Notes under the pieces: model-generated | Database searches by the model: none | What the model was told of the DNA's origin: nothing | Seen by the model: the letters and a program-made list of their open reading frames with translations, nothing else | Shown: positions 33,372 to 47,530 of the stretch, one piece after another | How positions within the stretch are numbered: position 1 is the first letter of the stretch | Layout: every line of letters begins with the position of its first letter | Translations under genes and position numbers: made by a program | Assembly (NCBI GenBank): GCA_027563935.2 | Contig: CM050450.1 | Coordinates: 93,804,439 to 93,868,438 of the forward strand | Direction: 5' to 3' | Source: Costus lasius | Lineage: Eukaryota > Streptophyta > Magnoliopsida > Zingiberales > Costaceae | Length of the DNA stretch: 64,000 bases

Positions 33372-35504
33372 CTAATGGTTGAGAAACCTCAAACCCATAT
33401 TATTACAGTGCTTCTCATGCTTCTGCTGCGCCAGAGGCTTGGTAAGCGGGTCAGCCAGATTGTCATCTGTATGAACCTTGCAGATTTTGATCTCACCACG
33501 ATCAATGATCTCCCGGATCAAGTGAAACCGTCTCTGTATGTGCTTGGACTTCTGGTGCGACCGTGGTTCCTTTGCTTGTGCGATTGCTGCAGTGTTATCA
33601 CAGAAGATAACCAAAGGATCTGCACTCGAAGGAACAACACCAAGTTCCTGAATGAACTTATGAATCCACACTGCCTCCTTGGATGCTTCCGAGGCTGCAA
33701 CATACTCGGCTTCTGTTGTGGAATCAGCAACAATAGACTGTTTGAAACTTTTCCACACCACTGCTCCTCCATTCAAGCTAAAAACATAGCCTGATTGCGA
33801 TCGAAAATCATCCTGGTCCGACTGGAACGAAGCGTCAGTATATCCTTCAATACCGAGTTCTTCCTGACCACCATATATCAAGAACATATCTTTGGTCCTC
33901 CGCAGATATTTTAAAATATTCTTGACCGCAATCCAGTGTGCCTGACCTGGATTACTTTGGAATCGACTGGTCACGCTTAAACCGTAAGCGACGTCTGGGC
34001 GAGTACATAACATCGCATACATAATGGATCCAATAGCCGAAGCATAAGGCGTATTGTCCATTTCATCTTTCTCAGTCTGTGTTTGTGGACACTGACTCTT
34101 TGAAAGATTCAGACCATGTCTGACTGGAAGATATCCTCTTTTAGAATTCTCTAAATGGAATCTCTCCAGGACTTTATCGATGTAAGTACTTTGGCACAGC
34201 CCGAGAAGCCTCTTAGATCTATCCCTGTAGATCTTCACACCTAATACATAGGCTGCTTCTCATAAATCTTTCATCTGGAAACATTTTCTTAACCATGCTT
34301 TAACAGCATGCAGTTCAGGAATATCGTTTCCAATGATTAAGATATCATCGACGTAGAGGACTAGGAAAGTAATTACGCTCCCACTAAACCTCTTATATAC
34401 ACACGGGTCATCTTCATTCTTGATGAAACCAAATTCATAGATTGATTCATCAAAACGAATATTCCAGCTTCTAGATGCTTGCTTAAGTCCATAAATGGAC
34501 TTCTTTAACTTGCATATTTTATGACGATCTGATGGATTAGTGAAACCTTCGGGTTGTGTCATATACACATCCTCATCCAGTTTTCCATTAAGGAAAGCGG
34601 TCTTCACATCCATCTGCCAGATCTCATAATCGTAATATGCTGCTATCGCGAAAAGAATCCGAATAGACTTGAACATGGCTACAGGAGAGAAAGTTTCATC
34701 ATAATCTATCCCGTAGATTTGTTTGAAACCTTTCGCAACTAGCCTGCCCTTATAGGTAACTACGTTACCATCCATATCAATCTTCTTCTTGAAGATCCAT
34801 TTACAGCCTATAGGGATTACTCCCGGAGGCGGATCAACCAAATCCTAGACTTGGTTATCTGACATGGAGTCCATCTCGGCTCGCATAGCTTCAAGCCATC
34901 TTGCTGATTCCGGTCCTCTGACCGCATCCGCATAGGTGAGGGGTTCATCATTAATGATGTAGACTCCGTCATAGCGCTCAGGCTGTCGACGAATCCTTCC
35001 CGATCTACGCGGTTCCCGTGGTATCTGAGCCTCAGGTTGAACATCAACCTGTTCTATTTGCTCAAGCTCATCCAACTGAGATTGACTACTTTGTCCCTCT
35101 TCTGGACTTTCATCCAGTTTTATTTCTCTCCCACTGGCTTCTTGCAGAAGAAATTCCTTCTCAAGAAAAATAGCCGTTCGAGCAACAAATATTTTGTTCT
35201 CTTTGGGATCGTAGAAATAATAACCCTTAGTTTCTTTAGGGTAACCGACAAAGATACATTTATAAGATCTGCTCTCTAGTTTCCCAGAGGCGAGCTTTTT
35301 GACATAAGCCTCGCAACCCCAGATTTTGATAAATGTGAAGCTTGGCTGTTTCCCATACCATAACTCATATGGAGTCTTTGAAACGGCCTTGGATGGCACT
35401 CGGTTTAGTACCTTTGCAGCTGTTTCCAGTGCAAATCCCCAAAAGGAGAAAGGTATAGTAGCCTGACTCATCATCGAACGAACCATATCCAATAAGGTTC
35501 TATT
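33372..35504 (-). pseudogene. Copia D pol fragment (integrase end to RNase H), two nonsense codons
   Basis: The minus strand from 35504 starts inside the integrase at NRTLLDMVRS, runs through the reverse transcriptase (SIYGLKQASRSW, YVDD) and RNase H, and ends with the family's MGLRFLNH at 33372. It is broken by TAG at 34845-34847, replacing the Trp codon that precedes DLVDPP, and by TGA at 34260-34262, replacing a Gly codon in DLGEAAYV. The first is a transition, the second a transversion. The upstream half is missing across the E junction. Confidence 0.9.
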
Positions 35505-37227
35505 TGTAGGGTCCCCTTCAAGGGGGAGCGCAAACCTGATGCAATCCCTTTCAAGAGGGGGGGCGAAAACACTAAGGGGTGGCGCATAAAATTGCAAGCG
35601 GAAGCATGTGTTTTCAACGATCTTAGCATGAGCATATGATCAACTTGAATGAGTTTAGATCTATACCATAGCCATAGAGTTGGAGGTCGGCTTGGAAGAA
35701 GAGATCGAATAGGGGTCTCCTCCACAAGATGCGCACACAAGATGAGAAGTGGCCTTTCTTCTTGTTGCTCCTTGTGCTAGCAAGGACATCAAGTGCACTT
35801 GTCGCGTGAAGGAGATGAAGGATGAACTTGGCGTGGATGAACTCTTCCTTGTCCTCGTCCAAACTCACCACACCGAAAGCAAGCAGCAATCGTTGAGAAG
35901 AGACAAGCGTTTTTTTTCATCCAAGTGAGGCGTTGAAGAACCATTTCCGAAACCTCCATTCCCAAAATGGTAAGTCATCACTTCAAACGTTCATGTCTAA
36001 TGAACCAAAACAAAATGCCAATTCGATTGAACCATGCGTTCACATATGTGAACCGGTTCAATTGAATTCGGTCCAATTGAATTCGGTTTAAAGACTAAAT
36101 TGAACCAAGCCAAGCAATGGTCTAAATCTCATCTGAACCATGAAGGTTCGAGATCTAACCGTACATCCCTTGATGCCTTTGATCTCACCGATCTAGCATC
36201 ACTACTCTCGATCGAAGCTTACCGATCTCAAGCCCTAATCAATCAAACATGATCAGGCTAGATCTCACTTACAATCAGAGTTTAAACTCCTTTAAACTGA
36301 ACCAAAACAATTCAGTCCACACGATCTGACTCAAGAAAGCCATATCATAAATTTGTGCGACCCTGAGGGTTTCCTTTAAATGTCGGTAACGATAACTTAC
36401 GTTATCACGATCAGTGAGGGGTATCTAGCAACACATCACTGTCTCCCGATATAAAGGAAATAGTCTTCCAAGACTACACCCAAACCATGGCACAAGTGTG
36501 AATCAAACTCACAAGGCATGCATGTTTCCTTTGCCACTGGATGTTCTTATTGGACAAGCATGTCAAGCCTGTAACTCCAATACGATGAGCATGATTAGAT
36601 CAGATGAACATAGTCATCTGGGTATGGCCATACACTTTCTCAATCATCTCATATAAGGGGGGCCCCTTTAGAACATCACACTCCTTAAACAAGGAGACGG
36701 CAATCCTTTATCTATCACTAGTGCCCTAACCTGACTCAAGCTCACCATCCAAGATAGTCTATAATCATTATGTTTCAAATGATATTGAACTACCTCAAAA
36801 CAATGACAATCATCATTTAGAAACATAAGTGATCTCAAGTCAAAGGAAATGTGCCACTTGCTGCTATCAAGGATTATTCACATTGTGACAAACAATTGAA
36901 TATCCTAAAAGGGTCTGTCCAGTACATCCAATGTACCCATGAGTCTACATCTTATTCCATGCTCGAAGCATCCTATAAGATTAGAACACATATTAGTCTT
37001 AACCATATCAAGGCTGTCTCATGTTCACCAAGATATCTCGACTAAGGACTTATAGCCTGTCAGCCTAGCTGAACAGCTTTGAGACATTATTCAGAAGTAC
37101 ACTTATTACAGCAGACAAGGTAACAACCTGAATAATAACCATGCCTTTTATAAACATAAGAGTTTATTACATGATACTTTTACAATCCCAAGGCCTCAAA
37201 CATTAGCCTTAAGGGCATACCCCAACA
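35505..37227 (-). repeat. Copia E 3' LTR
   Basis: 1,723 bp, starting TGTAGGGTCCCCTTC on the plus strand and ending CCCCAACA before the tract at 37228. The hairpin lies at 36391-36406. Confidence 0.93.
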
Positions 37228-37247
37228 ATCTCCCACTTGCACTTAAT

Positions 37248-40200
37248 CTAATGGTTGAGAAATCTCAAACCCATATTATTACAGTGCTTCTCATGCTTCT
37301 GCTGCGCCAGAGGCTTGATAAGCGGGTCTGCCAGATTGTCATCTGTATGAACCTTGCAAATCTTGATCTCGCCTCGATCAATGATCTCCCGGATCAAGTG
37401 AAACCGTCTCTGTATGTGCTTGGACTTCTGGTGCGACCGTGGTTCCTTTGCTTGTGCAATTGCTCCAGTGTTATCACAGAAGATAACCAAAGGATCTGCA
37501 CTCGAAGGAACGACACCAAGTTCTCTCACGAACTTACGAATCCACACTGCCTCCTTGGATGCTTCCGAGGCTGCAACATACTCGGCTTCTGTTGTGGAAT
37601 CAGCAACAGTTGACTGTTTGAAACTCTTCCACACCACTGCTCCACCATTCAAGCTAAAAACATAGCCTGATTGCGATCGGAAATCATCCTGGTCCGACTG
37701 GAACGAAGCGTCAGTATATCCTTCAATACTGAGTTCTTCCTGACCACCATATATCAAGAACATATCTTTGGTCCTCCGCAGATATTTTATAATGTTCTTG
37801 ACTGCAATCCAGTGCGCCAAACCTGGATTACTTTGGAATCGACTGGTCACGCTTAACCCGTAAGCGACGTCTGGGCGAGTACACAACATCGCATACATAA
37901 TGGACCCAATAGCCGAAGCATAAGGCGTATTGTCCATTTCATCTTTCTCAGTCCGTGTTTGTGGACACTGACTCTTCGAAAGATTCAGACCATGTCTGAC
38001 TGGAAGATATCCACGTTTAGAATTCTCTAAATGGAATCTCTCCAGGACTTTATCGATGTAAGTACTCTGGCACAGCCCGAGAAGCCTCTTGGATCTATCC
38101 CGGTAGATCTTCACACCTAACACATAGGCTGCTTCTCCTAAATCTTTCATCTGGAAACATTTTCCTAACCATGCTTTAACAGCATGCAGTTCAGGAATAT
38201 CATTTCCAATGATTAAGATATCATCGACGTAGAGGATTAGGAATGTAATTACGCTCCCACTAAACCTCTTATAAACACACGGGTCATCTTCGTTCTTGAT
38301 GAAACCAAACTCAGAGATTGATTCATCAAAACGAATGTTCCAGCTTCTAGATGCTTGTTTCAGTCCATAAATGGACTTCTTTAACTTGCATATTTTATGA
38401 CGATCTGATGGATCAGTGAAACCTTCCGGTTGTGTCATATACACATCCTCATCCAGATTTCCATTAAGGAAAGCTGTTTTCACATCCATCTGCCAGATCT
38501 CATAATCGTAATATGCAGCTATTGCGAAAAGAATCCGAATAGACTTAAACATGGCTACAGGAGAGAAAGTTTCATCATAATCTATCCCGTAGATTTGTTT
38601 GAAACCTTTCGCAACTAGCCTGCCTTTATAGGTAACTACGTTACCATCCATGTCAATCTTCTTCTTGAAGATCCATTTACAGCCTATTGGGATTACTCCC
38701 GGAGGCGGATCAACCAAATCCCAGACTTGGTTATCTGACATGGAGTCCATCTCGGCTCGCATAGCATCAAGCCATCTAGCTGACTCCAGTCCACTGACCG
38801 CATCCGCATAAGTAAGGGGTTCATCATTATCAATGATGTAGACTCCGTCATAGCGCTCAGGCTGTCGACGGATCCTTCCCGATCTTCGCGGTTCCCATGA
38901 TATCTGAGCCTCAGGTTGTTCAATAACCTGATCTACCGGCTCAGGCTCATCCAACTGTGCTTGACTACTTTGTCCTTCATCTGGATTCTCATCCAGTTTT
39001 ATTTCTCTCCCACTGGCCTCTTGCAGAAGAAATTCCTTCTCAAGAAATATGGCAGTCCGAGCAACAAATACCTTGTTCTCTTTGGGATCGTAGAAATAAT
39101 AACCCTTAGTTTCCTTAGGGTAACCGACAAAGATACATTTCTCAGATCTGCTCTCCAGTTTCCCAGAGGCGAGCTTTTTGACATAAGCCTCGCAACCCCA
39201 GATCCTGATAAATGTCAAGCCAGGCTGTTTCCCATACCATAACTCATATGGCGTCTTAGAAACTGCCTTGGATGGCACTCGGTTTAGTACCTTTGCAGCT
39301 GTTTCCAGTGCAAAACCCCAAAAGGAGTATGGAAGAGTGGCCTGACTCATCATAGAACGAACCATATCAAGTAACGTTCTATTTCTCCTCTCGGACACAC
39401 CATTCCATTGCGGTGTTCCTGGCGGAGTGAGCTGTGAGATAATCCCACACTCTTTCAGATAGTCAGTAAATTCTCGACTTAGGTATTCTCCACCTCGATC
39501 AGAACGAAGTGCCTTGATATTTCGGCCTAGCTGATTCTGTACTTCATTCTTGAACTCTTTGAACTTGTCAAAAGATTCACTCTTATGTCTCATTAAATAG
39601 ACATATCCATACCTACTGAAATCATCAGTAAAGGTAATGAAGTACTGATAGCCACCTCTGGCATGTTTACTAAATGGCCCACACACATCACTGTGTATAA
39701 GGTCAAATAAACCTGAAGCCCTTTGACCTTTGTTAGGAAAAGGTGACTTCGTCATTTTACCCATCAAACAAGCTTTGCATGTATCAATCTCCTCATAGGA
39801 GAATGATCCCAGCAGTCCATGATCATGCAACCGCTTAATGCACTTCTTGTTAATATGGCCTAAACGACTATGCCATAGCAAGGTGCTGTCATCAGCATAC
39901 TTGGCTTTCTTATTATCAATGTTTTGTATAGAATTTTCCATGTCCAACATGAATAACCCATTGTTAATTGAACCAGTTGCATACACAATATTATCTAGAG
40001 ATAAAACACACTTTGAAATATTGCATTCAAAGGCAAATCCTTTCCTGACAAGAGCAGGAATAGAGATAATATTCTTGGTGATACTCGGTACAAAATAACA
40101 ATTGTTTAATTCCAATACAATGCCAGATGGTAAAGAAATGAAATAGTCTCCTACAGCAACAGCAGCAACCCGTGCCCCGTTTCCAACGTGTAGGTCTACT

Positions 40201-41132
40201 TCATGCTGTCCCACCTACCTTCTTCTCTTGAGTTCCTGTACATTTGAACAAATGTGAACTCCACATGCAGTGTCCAACACCCATGAGATAGAAGAAGATG
40301 AAACCATGACTTCCGTCACGTAAATACCTGAGCCAGAAGCGATGCTTCCCCTCTTATCTCCTTGGAGCGCTTTACAGTCCTTTTTCCAGTGACCCAGCTG
40401 GCCACAGTGGAAACACCTGTTGTCCTTCGACCGCTTCTCCTTCTGTTTCAGTGCCTTACTGTAGTTCTTGACAGGGGCCTTGCCCTTCTTCCCCTTCTTC
40501 TTGTTCCTAGAAGGAACCATTAAGACAGAGGTTGAAGGCTTGCCCTTCAGAGTTTCCTCAGTAGTCAAGAGCATATTCAGCAGCTCTGCCGGCGTACAAT
40601 CGATTTTGTTCATATTAAAGTTAATGATGAAGGCATCGAAAGAGGGCGGGAGAGACTGTAGAATAATATCTACAGCAAGCTCCTGGTTGATGGTATGCCC
40701 CAGTTTCTCCAGAGCCTCCTTGTGCCCAATCATCTTGAGCACGTGAGCTCCCACTGGGCTCCCTTCAGCCAGTTTGCTCTGAAAGAAGAGCTTCGTCAGA
40801 TTATAGCGTTCTGTCCTCGCCTGTGCAGCATACAGCATCTTGAGGTTCGCTATAATCTCTATAGCCGACATATCCTCATGCTGACGCTGCAGCGGTGGCG
40901 TCATAGACGCTAGCATCAGGCAAGCGACATCAATGCTATCATTGACGTGCTTTTCATAGGCTTCCCGAACCGCCCTGGCGGCGTTCGGAGCGGGCTGCGG
41001 CGGTATCGCCGTCTCGAGGACATACAGTTTCCTCTCTGCCTTAAGAACGATCTTAAGGTGTCCGAACCAGTCAGAGAAGTTCGGCCCAGCAAACTTCTCC
41101 CTTTCCAGTAGGGATCGCACATTGAAGCTCAT
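37248..41132 (-). pseudogene. Copia E gag-pol, one nonsense codon
   Basis: From ATG 41132 (MSFNVRSLLEREKFAG) to the stop at 37248 there are 1,295 codons including stops, with a single in-frame TAG (40215-40217) where A, F, G and H have a Gln codon (CAG) before VGQHEVDL. Gag, CCHC knuckle, protease LDTA, integrase, reverse transcriptase with YVDD and RNase H are all present. The position between protease and integrase, and the CAG origin, argue for point decay and not for programmed readthrough, although readthrough of this one codon would give a full product. Confidence 0.92.
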
Positions 41133-42915
41133 GGTGTTCGTTGCTGCAGGAATCTACAACAAGCAAGAACAGCAAGGTCAGTATCAATGTTCAGAATCAA
41201 TCCAGGACTTAAGAAAGATTCTTTTCTCACTATTTTGTCTGACTGAAAAATCCAGTAAACAGTCCGAAAGAGTAACACTCTTTTAGTGAGATGGGATCCA
41301 GATTTCATACTTGGTCTCCGCGTCCCGCTCAGGCGAGATAAGATGCACAGAGATGACAAGCACTAATTTCTGGTAGGCTGTCCTAGCCAATCGCCAACCC
41401 GTGCGATTCCCCTTCATCTGGGCAATCCAGCAGACTGTGCCAACTGAGTTGGTACAACACAGTCTCTGATCCCACAGATGGCTGCCTCCATGTGCTACCA
41501 TATGCGCCACATATGTAGCCTACATGGTCAAGCTGACCTGACCTACTCCCTGGACCACCACGTGCTATGCTGAGCAACGAGAAGCGATAAATCCCTTCTC
41601 TGTAACACGCAGGTGAAATCCAGCACCGTCTGAAGATAGATGGACGTGCCCACTGAGTGGGTACAACACAGCTCCAACGATAGTCAGAACCGTGAGGTTT
41701 CGCGTCAGAAGGCTTTCCGAGCTTGATATGTTAGCGTTGGATTTTAACGGTCTTTTATCTTCTTACTATCAGGCAAATCCTATGGCTATAGCAGAAGATA
41801 AACACATGCAATTCTAATTATATAAGCAATAAATAGAAAGCATGATCTTATGTGGTAAAAGCCCATGAACCCTAAGTAAGACCTTAATTTTACTTAAGTC
41901 TTCACTTGAGCTCCTTTGCATCTCATCTGGTCCAACCCAGGGCCCTAGCGCCAAGAGCACCTCAGGTGCGCCACCAGCTGAATGCCCCTCTTGGATGTGT
42001 GCCTTTATGCTCTTGTCTAATCAAAATACATTTTGATCTATCTAGACAAGCTTTGACTCGCAGGTCAATTATACAATAGATTAATGAAAAATGTGATTCG
42101 CAGATCACAATAATATTAACTTATAATTAACCAGGCACGCAGGCCCCAGCACAGCACACATTTGGGCAACCCACATAAGATTAAATAAACAAGCATATGG
42201 TCTTAATCATCATGTGATCCAATCAAGAAATTAAAATTTTGAAAACCCCATAGGCATCAATTTTAACTTCCTTATGTGCCCTACAACCTTACAATGGTCC
42301 ATTGATAGGGATCCACTCATCCATCTAGTTAGATCCTCTGCCCTTGCATGCACCGAGTCCTAACTGACCCGAGTTGACCTAATGGTCAACCATGCATGCG
42401 CTAAGAGCTGAACAACCATCAAGAGTTCTGGCAAGCGGGTGTGACCCCGGGCCTAACTCAAGAGTGTTCACTGGTTGTCTCAACCAGACCTCGCTACACG
42501 CCTAAGATGCAATCGACCTATGGCCACCTCGTGCTTGCGCACAGGTGCCATCTGGTCGATCCATCTAGGCTGTCAGATGGTCTGATCAGACTATTGGATC
42601 TAACCTAGAGGTGACTTCAGCCCCATCAACCCATCTAAGGGTTTATAGTAGGTGGCACTTTAGATCTAGTCATAGGCGCGCAAGTTAGGGTTTTGTTTGA
42701 TAAAACAACATAAACTAAGCGCCAACACAAGACATGCGACATCATGAACAAACAACATGCGCCTAGATAAGTAAACATCTTACTTTCGCATGGAGAAATA
42801 GCATGTCAATTTTCGCTTGTGAACAAGATCTAAGCATACATGAAGATGCGCAAACATGGATCACAGAAATATCAAGCAATCATATTAACATGCTTCAACA
42901 TGCTCTGATACCAAT
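41133..42915 (-). other. Copia E leader and primer site
   Basis: A 1.78-kb leader. The hairpins lie at 41646-41664 and 41437-41455. The primer site is exact (42902-42913). The SINE-like T-arm motif present in A, F and H is missing here (expected near 41980). A sense-strand upstream frame (41510-41283, 75 codons) resembles those in F and G. Confidence 0.85.
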
Positions 42916-44639
42916 TGTAGGGTCCCCTTCAAGGGGGAGCGCAAACCTGATGCAATCCCTTTCAAGAGGGGGGCGAAAACACTAAGGGGTGGCGCATAAA
43001 ATTGCAAGCGGAAGCATGTGTTTTCAACGATCTTAGCATGAGCATATGATCAACTTGAATGAGTTTAGATCTATACCAAAGCCATAGAGTTGGAGGTCGG
43101 CTTGGAAGAAGAGATCGAATAGGGGTCTCCTCCACAAGATGCGCACACAAGATGAGAAGTGGCCTTTCTTCTTGTTGCTCCTTGTGCTAGCAAGGACTTC
43201 AAGTGCACTTGTCGCGTGAAGGAGATGAAGGATGAACTTGGCGTGGATGAACTCTTCCTTGTCCTCGTCCAAACTCACCACACCGAAAGCAAGCAGCAAT
43301 CGTTGAGAAGAGACAAGCGTTTTTTTTTTCATCCAAGTGAGGCGTTGAAGAACCATTTCCGAAACCTCCATTCCCAAAATGGTAAGTCATCACTTCAAAC
43401 GTTCATGTCTAATGAACCAAAACAAAACGCCAATTCGATTGAACCATGCGTTCACATATGTGAACCGGTTCAATTGAATTCGGTCCAATTGAATTCGGTT
43501 TAAAGACTAAATTGAACCAAGCCAAGCAATGGTCTAAATCTCATCTGAACCATGAAGGTTCGAGATCTAACCGTACATCCCTTGATGCCTTTGATCTCAC
43601 CGATCTAGCATCACTACTCTCGATCGAAGCTTACCGATCTCAAGCCCTAATCAATCAAACATGATCAGGCTAGATCTCACTTACAATCAGAGTTTAAACT
43701 CCTTTAAACTGAACCAAAACAATTCAGTCCACACGATCTGACTCAAGAAAGCCATATCATCAATTTGTGCGACCCTGAGGGTTTCCTTTAAATGTCGGTA
43801 ACGATAACTTACGTTATCACGATCAGTGAGGGGTATCTAGCAACACATCACTGTCTCCCGATATAAAGGAAATAGTCTTCCAAGACTACACCCAAACCAT
43901 GGCACAAGTGTGAATCAAACTCACAAGGCATGCATGTTTCCTTTGCCACTGGATGTTCTTATTGGACAAGCATGTCAAGCCTGTAACTCCAATACGATGA
44001 GCATGATTAGATCAGATGAACATAGTCATCTGGGTATGGCCATACACTTTCTCAATCATCTCATATAAGGGGGGCCCCTTTAGAACATCACACTCCTTAA
44101 ACAAGGAGACGGCAATCCTTTATCTATCACTAGTGCCCTAACCTGACTCAAGCTCACCATCCAAGATAGTCTATAATCATTATGTTTCAAATGATATTGA
44201 ACTACCTCAAAACAATGACAATCATCATTTAGAAACACAAGTGATCTCAAGTGAAAGGAAATGTGCCACTTGCTGCTATCAAGGATTATTCACATTGTGA
44301 CAAACAATTGAATATCCTAAAAGGGTCTGTCCAGTACATCCAATGTACCCATGAGTCTACATCTTATTCCATGCTCGAAGCATCCTATAAGATTAGAACA
44401 CATATTAGTCTTAACCATATCAAGGCTGTCTCATGTTCACCAAGATATCTCGACTAAGGACTTATAGCCTGTCAGCCTAGCTGAACAGCTTTGAGACATT
44501 ATTCAGAAGTACACTTATTACAGTAGACAAGGTAACAACCTGAATAATAACCATGCCTTTTATAAACATAAGAGTTTATTACATGATACTTTTACAATCC
44601 CAAGGCCTCAAACATTAGCCTTAAGGGCATACCCCAACA
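42916..44639 (-). repeat. Copia E 5' LTR
   Basis: 1,724 bp. It ends CCCCAACA against F pol at 44640. The hairpin lies at 43803-43818. Confidence 0.93.
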
Positions 44640-47126
44640 GTAACCACATTACCATCCATGTCAATCTTCTTCTTGAAGATCCACTTACAGCCTATAGGGA
44701 TAACTCCCGGAGGCGGATCAACCAAATCCCAAACTTGGTTATCTGACATGGAGTCCATCTCGGCTCGCATAGCTTCAAGCCATCTAGCTGACTCCGGTCC
44801 ACTGACCGCATCCGCATAAGTGAGGGGTTCATCATGATCAATGATGTAGACTCCATCATAGCGCTCAGGCTGTCGACGAATCCTTCCCGATCTTCGCGGT
44901 TCCCGTGATATCTGAGCCTCAGGTTGTTCAATAACCTGATCTACTGGCTCAGGCTCATCCAATTCTGCTTGAGCACTTTGTCCTTCCTCTGAATTCTCAT
45001 CCAGATTTATTTCTCTCCCACTGGCCTCTTGCAGAAGAAACTCCTTCTCAAGAAATATGGCCGTCCGAGCAACAAAAACCTTGTTCTCTTTGGGATCGTA
45101 GAAATAATAACCCTTAGTTTCCTCAGGGTAACCGACAAAGATGCATTTGTCAGATCTGCTCTCTAGTTTCCCAGAGGCGAGCTTTTTGACATAAGCCTCG
45201 CAGCCCCAGATCCTGATAAATGTCAAGCTTGGCTGTTTCCCATACCATAACTCATATGGAGTTTTTGAAACGGCCTTGGATGGCACTCGGTTTAGTACCT
45301 TTGCAGCTGTTTCCAGTGCAAAACCCCAAAAGGAGTATGGAAGAGTAGCCTGACTCATCATAGAACGAACCATATCAAGTAACGTTCTATTTCTCCTCTC
45401 GGACACACCATTCCATTGCGGTGTTCCTGGCGGAGTGAGCTGTGAGATAATCCCACACTCCTTCAGATAGTCAGTAAACGCATGACTTAGGTATTCTCCA
45501 CCTCGATCTGAGCGAAGTGCCTTGATATTTCGGCCTAGCTGATTTTGTACTTCATTCTTGAACTCTTTGAACTTGTCAAAAGATTCACTTTTATGTCTCA
45601 TTAAAAAGACATACCCATATCTACTGAAATCATCAGTAAAGGTAATGAAGTACTGATAGCCACCTCTGGCATGTTTACTAAATGGCCCACACACATCAGT
45701 GTGTATAAGGTCAAGTAAACCTGAAGCCCTTTGTCCTTTGTTAGGAAAAGGTGACTTCGTCATTTTGCCCATTAAACAAGCTTTGCATGTATCAATCTCC
45801 TTGTAGGAGAATGATCCTAGCAGTCCATGATCATGCAACCGCTTAATGCGTTTCTCGTTAATATGGCCTAAACGACTATGCCATAGCAAGGTGCTGTCAT
45901 CAGCATTCTTGGCTTTCTTAATATCAATTTTCTGTATAGAACATTCCATGTCCAACATGTATAACCCATTGCTAATTGAACCAGTTGCATAAACAATATT
46001 ATCATAAGATAAAACACACTTTGAAATATTGCATTCAAAGGAAAAACCCTTCCTGACAAGAGCAGGAATGGAGATAATATTTTTTAGTAATACTGGGAAC
46101 AAAATAACAACTGTTTAGTTCCAATACAAGTCCAGATGGTAAAGAAATGAAATAGTCTCCTACAGCAACAGCAGCAACCCGTGCCCCATTTCCAACTCGT
46201 AGGTCCACTTCATGCTGTCCCACCTGCCTTCTTCTCTTGAGTTCCTGCACATTTGAACAAATGTGAACTCCACATGCAGTGTCCAACACCCATGATATAG
46301 AAGAAGAAAACATGACCTCAGTCACGAATATACCTGAGCCAGAAGCGATGCTTCCCTTCTTATCTCCTTGGAGCGCTTTACAGTCCTTTTTCCAGTGACC
46401 CAGCTGGCCACAGTGGAAACACCTGTATTCCTTGGACCGCTTCACCTTCTGCTTCAGAGCCTTGCTGTAGCTCTTGACAGGGGTCTTGCCCTTCTTCCCC
46501 TTCTTCTTGTTCCTGGAAGGAACCATTAAGACAGAGGTCGAAGGCTTTCCCTTCAGAGTCTCCTCAGTAGTGAGGAGCATATTCAGCAGCTCTGCCGGAG
46601 TACAATCGATTTTGTTCATATTAAAGTTAATAATGAACGCATCGAAAGAGGGCGGGAGAGACTGCAGAATAATATCTACAGCAAGCTCCTGGTTGATGGT
46701 ATGCCCCAGTTTCTCTAGAGCCTCCTTGTGCCCAATCATCTTAAGCACGTGAGCTCCCACTGGGCTCCCTTCAGCCAGTTTGCTCTGAAAGAAAAGCTTT
46801 GTCAGATTATAGCGCTCTGTCCTCGCCTGTGCAGCATACAGCATCTTGAGGTTCGCTATCATGTCTATAGCAGACATATCCTCATGCTGACGCTGCAGCG
46901 GTGGCGTCATAGATGCTAGCATCAGGCAAGCGACATCAATGCTATCAATGACGTGCTTTTCATAGGCTTCCCGAACCGCCCTTGCGGCGTTCGGAGCGGG
47001 CTGAGGCGGTATTGCCGTCTCGAGGACATACAGTTTCCTCTCTGCCTTAAGAACGATCTTAAGGTGTCCGAACCAGTCAGAGAAGTTCGGCCCAGCAAAC
47101 TTCTCCCTTTCCAGTAGGGATCGCAC
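44640..47126 (-). pseudogene. Copia F gag-pol, frameshifted and truncated
   Basis: Starts at ATG 47126 or a close upstream equivalent (sequence FNVRSLLEREKF, with the usual MSFN start altered). Gag, CCHC knuckle and protease are open to a 1-base insertion in a T run at 46080-46085 (six T, five in H). After this shift the integrase continues open from about 46080 to 44640, where it stops after MDGNVVT at E's LTR. Most of the reverse transcriptase and all of RNase H are missing. Confidence 0.9.
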
Positions 47127-47530
47127 ATTGAAGTTCCTGGTGTTCGTTGCTGCAGGTATCTACAACAATGCAAGAACAGCAAGGTCAGTATCAATGTTAA
47201 GAATCAATCAGGACTTAAGAAAGATTCTTTTTCTCACTATTTTATCTGACTGAAAAATCCATTAAACAGTCCGAAAGAGTAGACACTCTTTTAGTGAGAT
47301 GGGATCCGGATTTCATACTTGGTCTCCGCGTCCCGCTCAGGCGAGATAAGATGCACAGAGAGTACAAGCACTAATCTCCGGTAGGCAGTCCCTGCCGATC
47401 GCCAACCCGTGCGATTCCCCTTCATCTGGGCAATCCAGCAGACTGTGCCAACTGAGTTGGTACAACACAGTCTCTGATCCCACAGATGGCTGCCTCCATG
47501 TGCTACCATATGCGCCACATATGTAGCCTT
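47127..47530 (-). other. Copia F leader, gag-proximal piece
   Basis: Carries hairpin 2 (47445-47463). The last five bases, GCCTT (47526-47530), are G's TSD. Confidence 0.85.

Larger units (their letters stand above)
20689..35504 (-). mobile_element. Copia D: 3' half, carrying the young Ty3 element in its LTR
   Basis: The 3' LTR is in two pieces (20689-21067 and 32044-33351), followed by a polypurine tract and pol from RNase H up to integrase. It is inserted in C's pol (left flank AATGC). It ends at 35504 against E's LTR, inside the integrase motif RNRTLL. The first 330 bp of its LTR are about 1% different from H's 5' LTR at 63671, so D and H are either one element or close sisters. Confidence 0.85.
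35505..44639 (-). mobile_element. Copia E: complete element with mismatched flanks
   Basis: Two LTRs (1,723 and 1,724 bp; about seven substitutions and two homopolymer length changes) flank a complete interior with an exact primer site (42902-42913), a leader, gag-pol and a polypurine tract. Unlike A, B and G, it has no matching TSD: the left flank is CTATT in D's integrase, the right flank GTAAC in F's reverse transcriptase. Each side is a plausible insertion point in its own host copy, so the element is probably chimeric after recombination between two related insertions. Confidence 0.92.

Noticed and set aside
40215..40217. Programmed stop-codon readthrough between gag and pol in copia E
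   Set aside because: The stop lies after the protease start, and other copies have CAG there, so a point mutation is the simpler reading.
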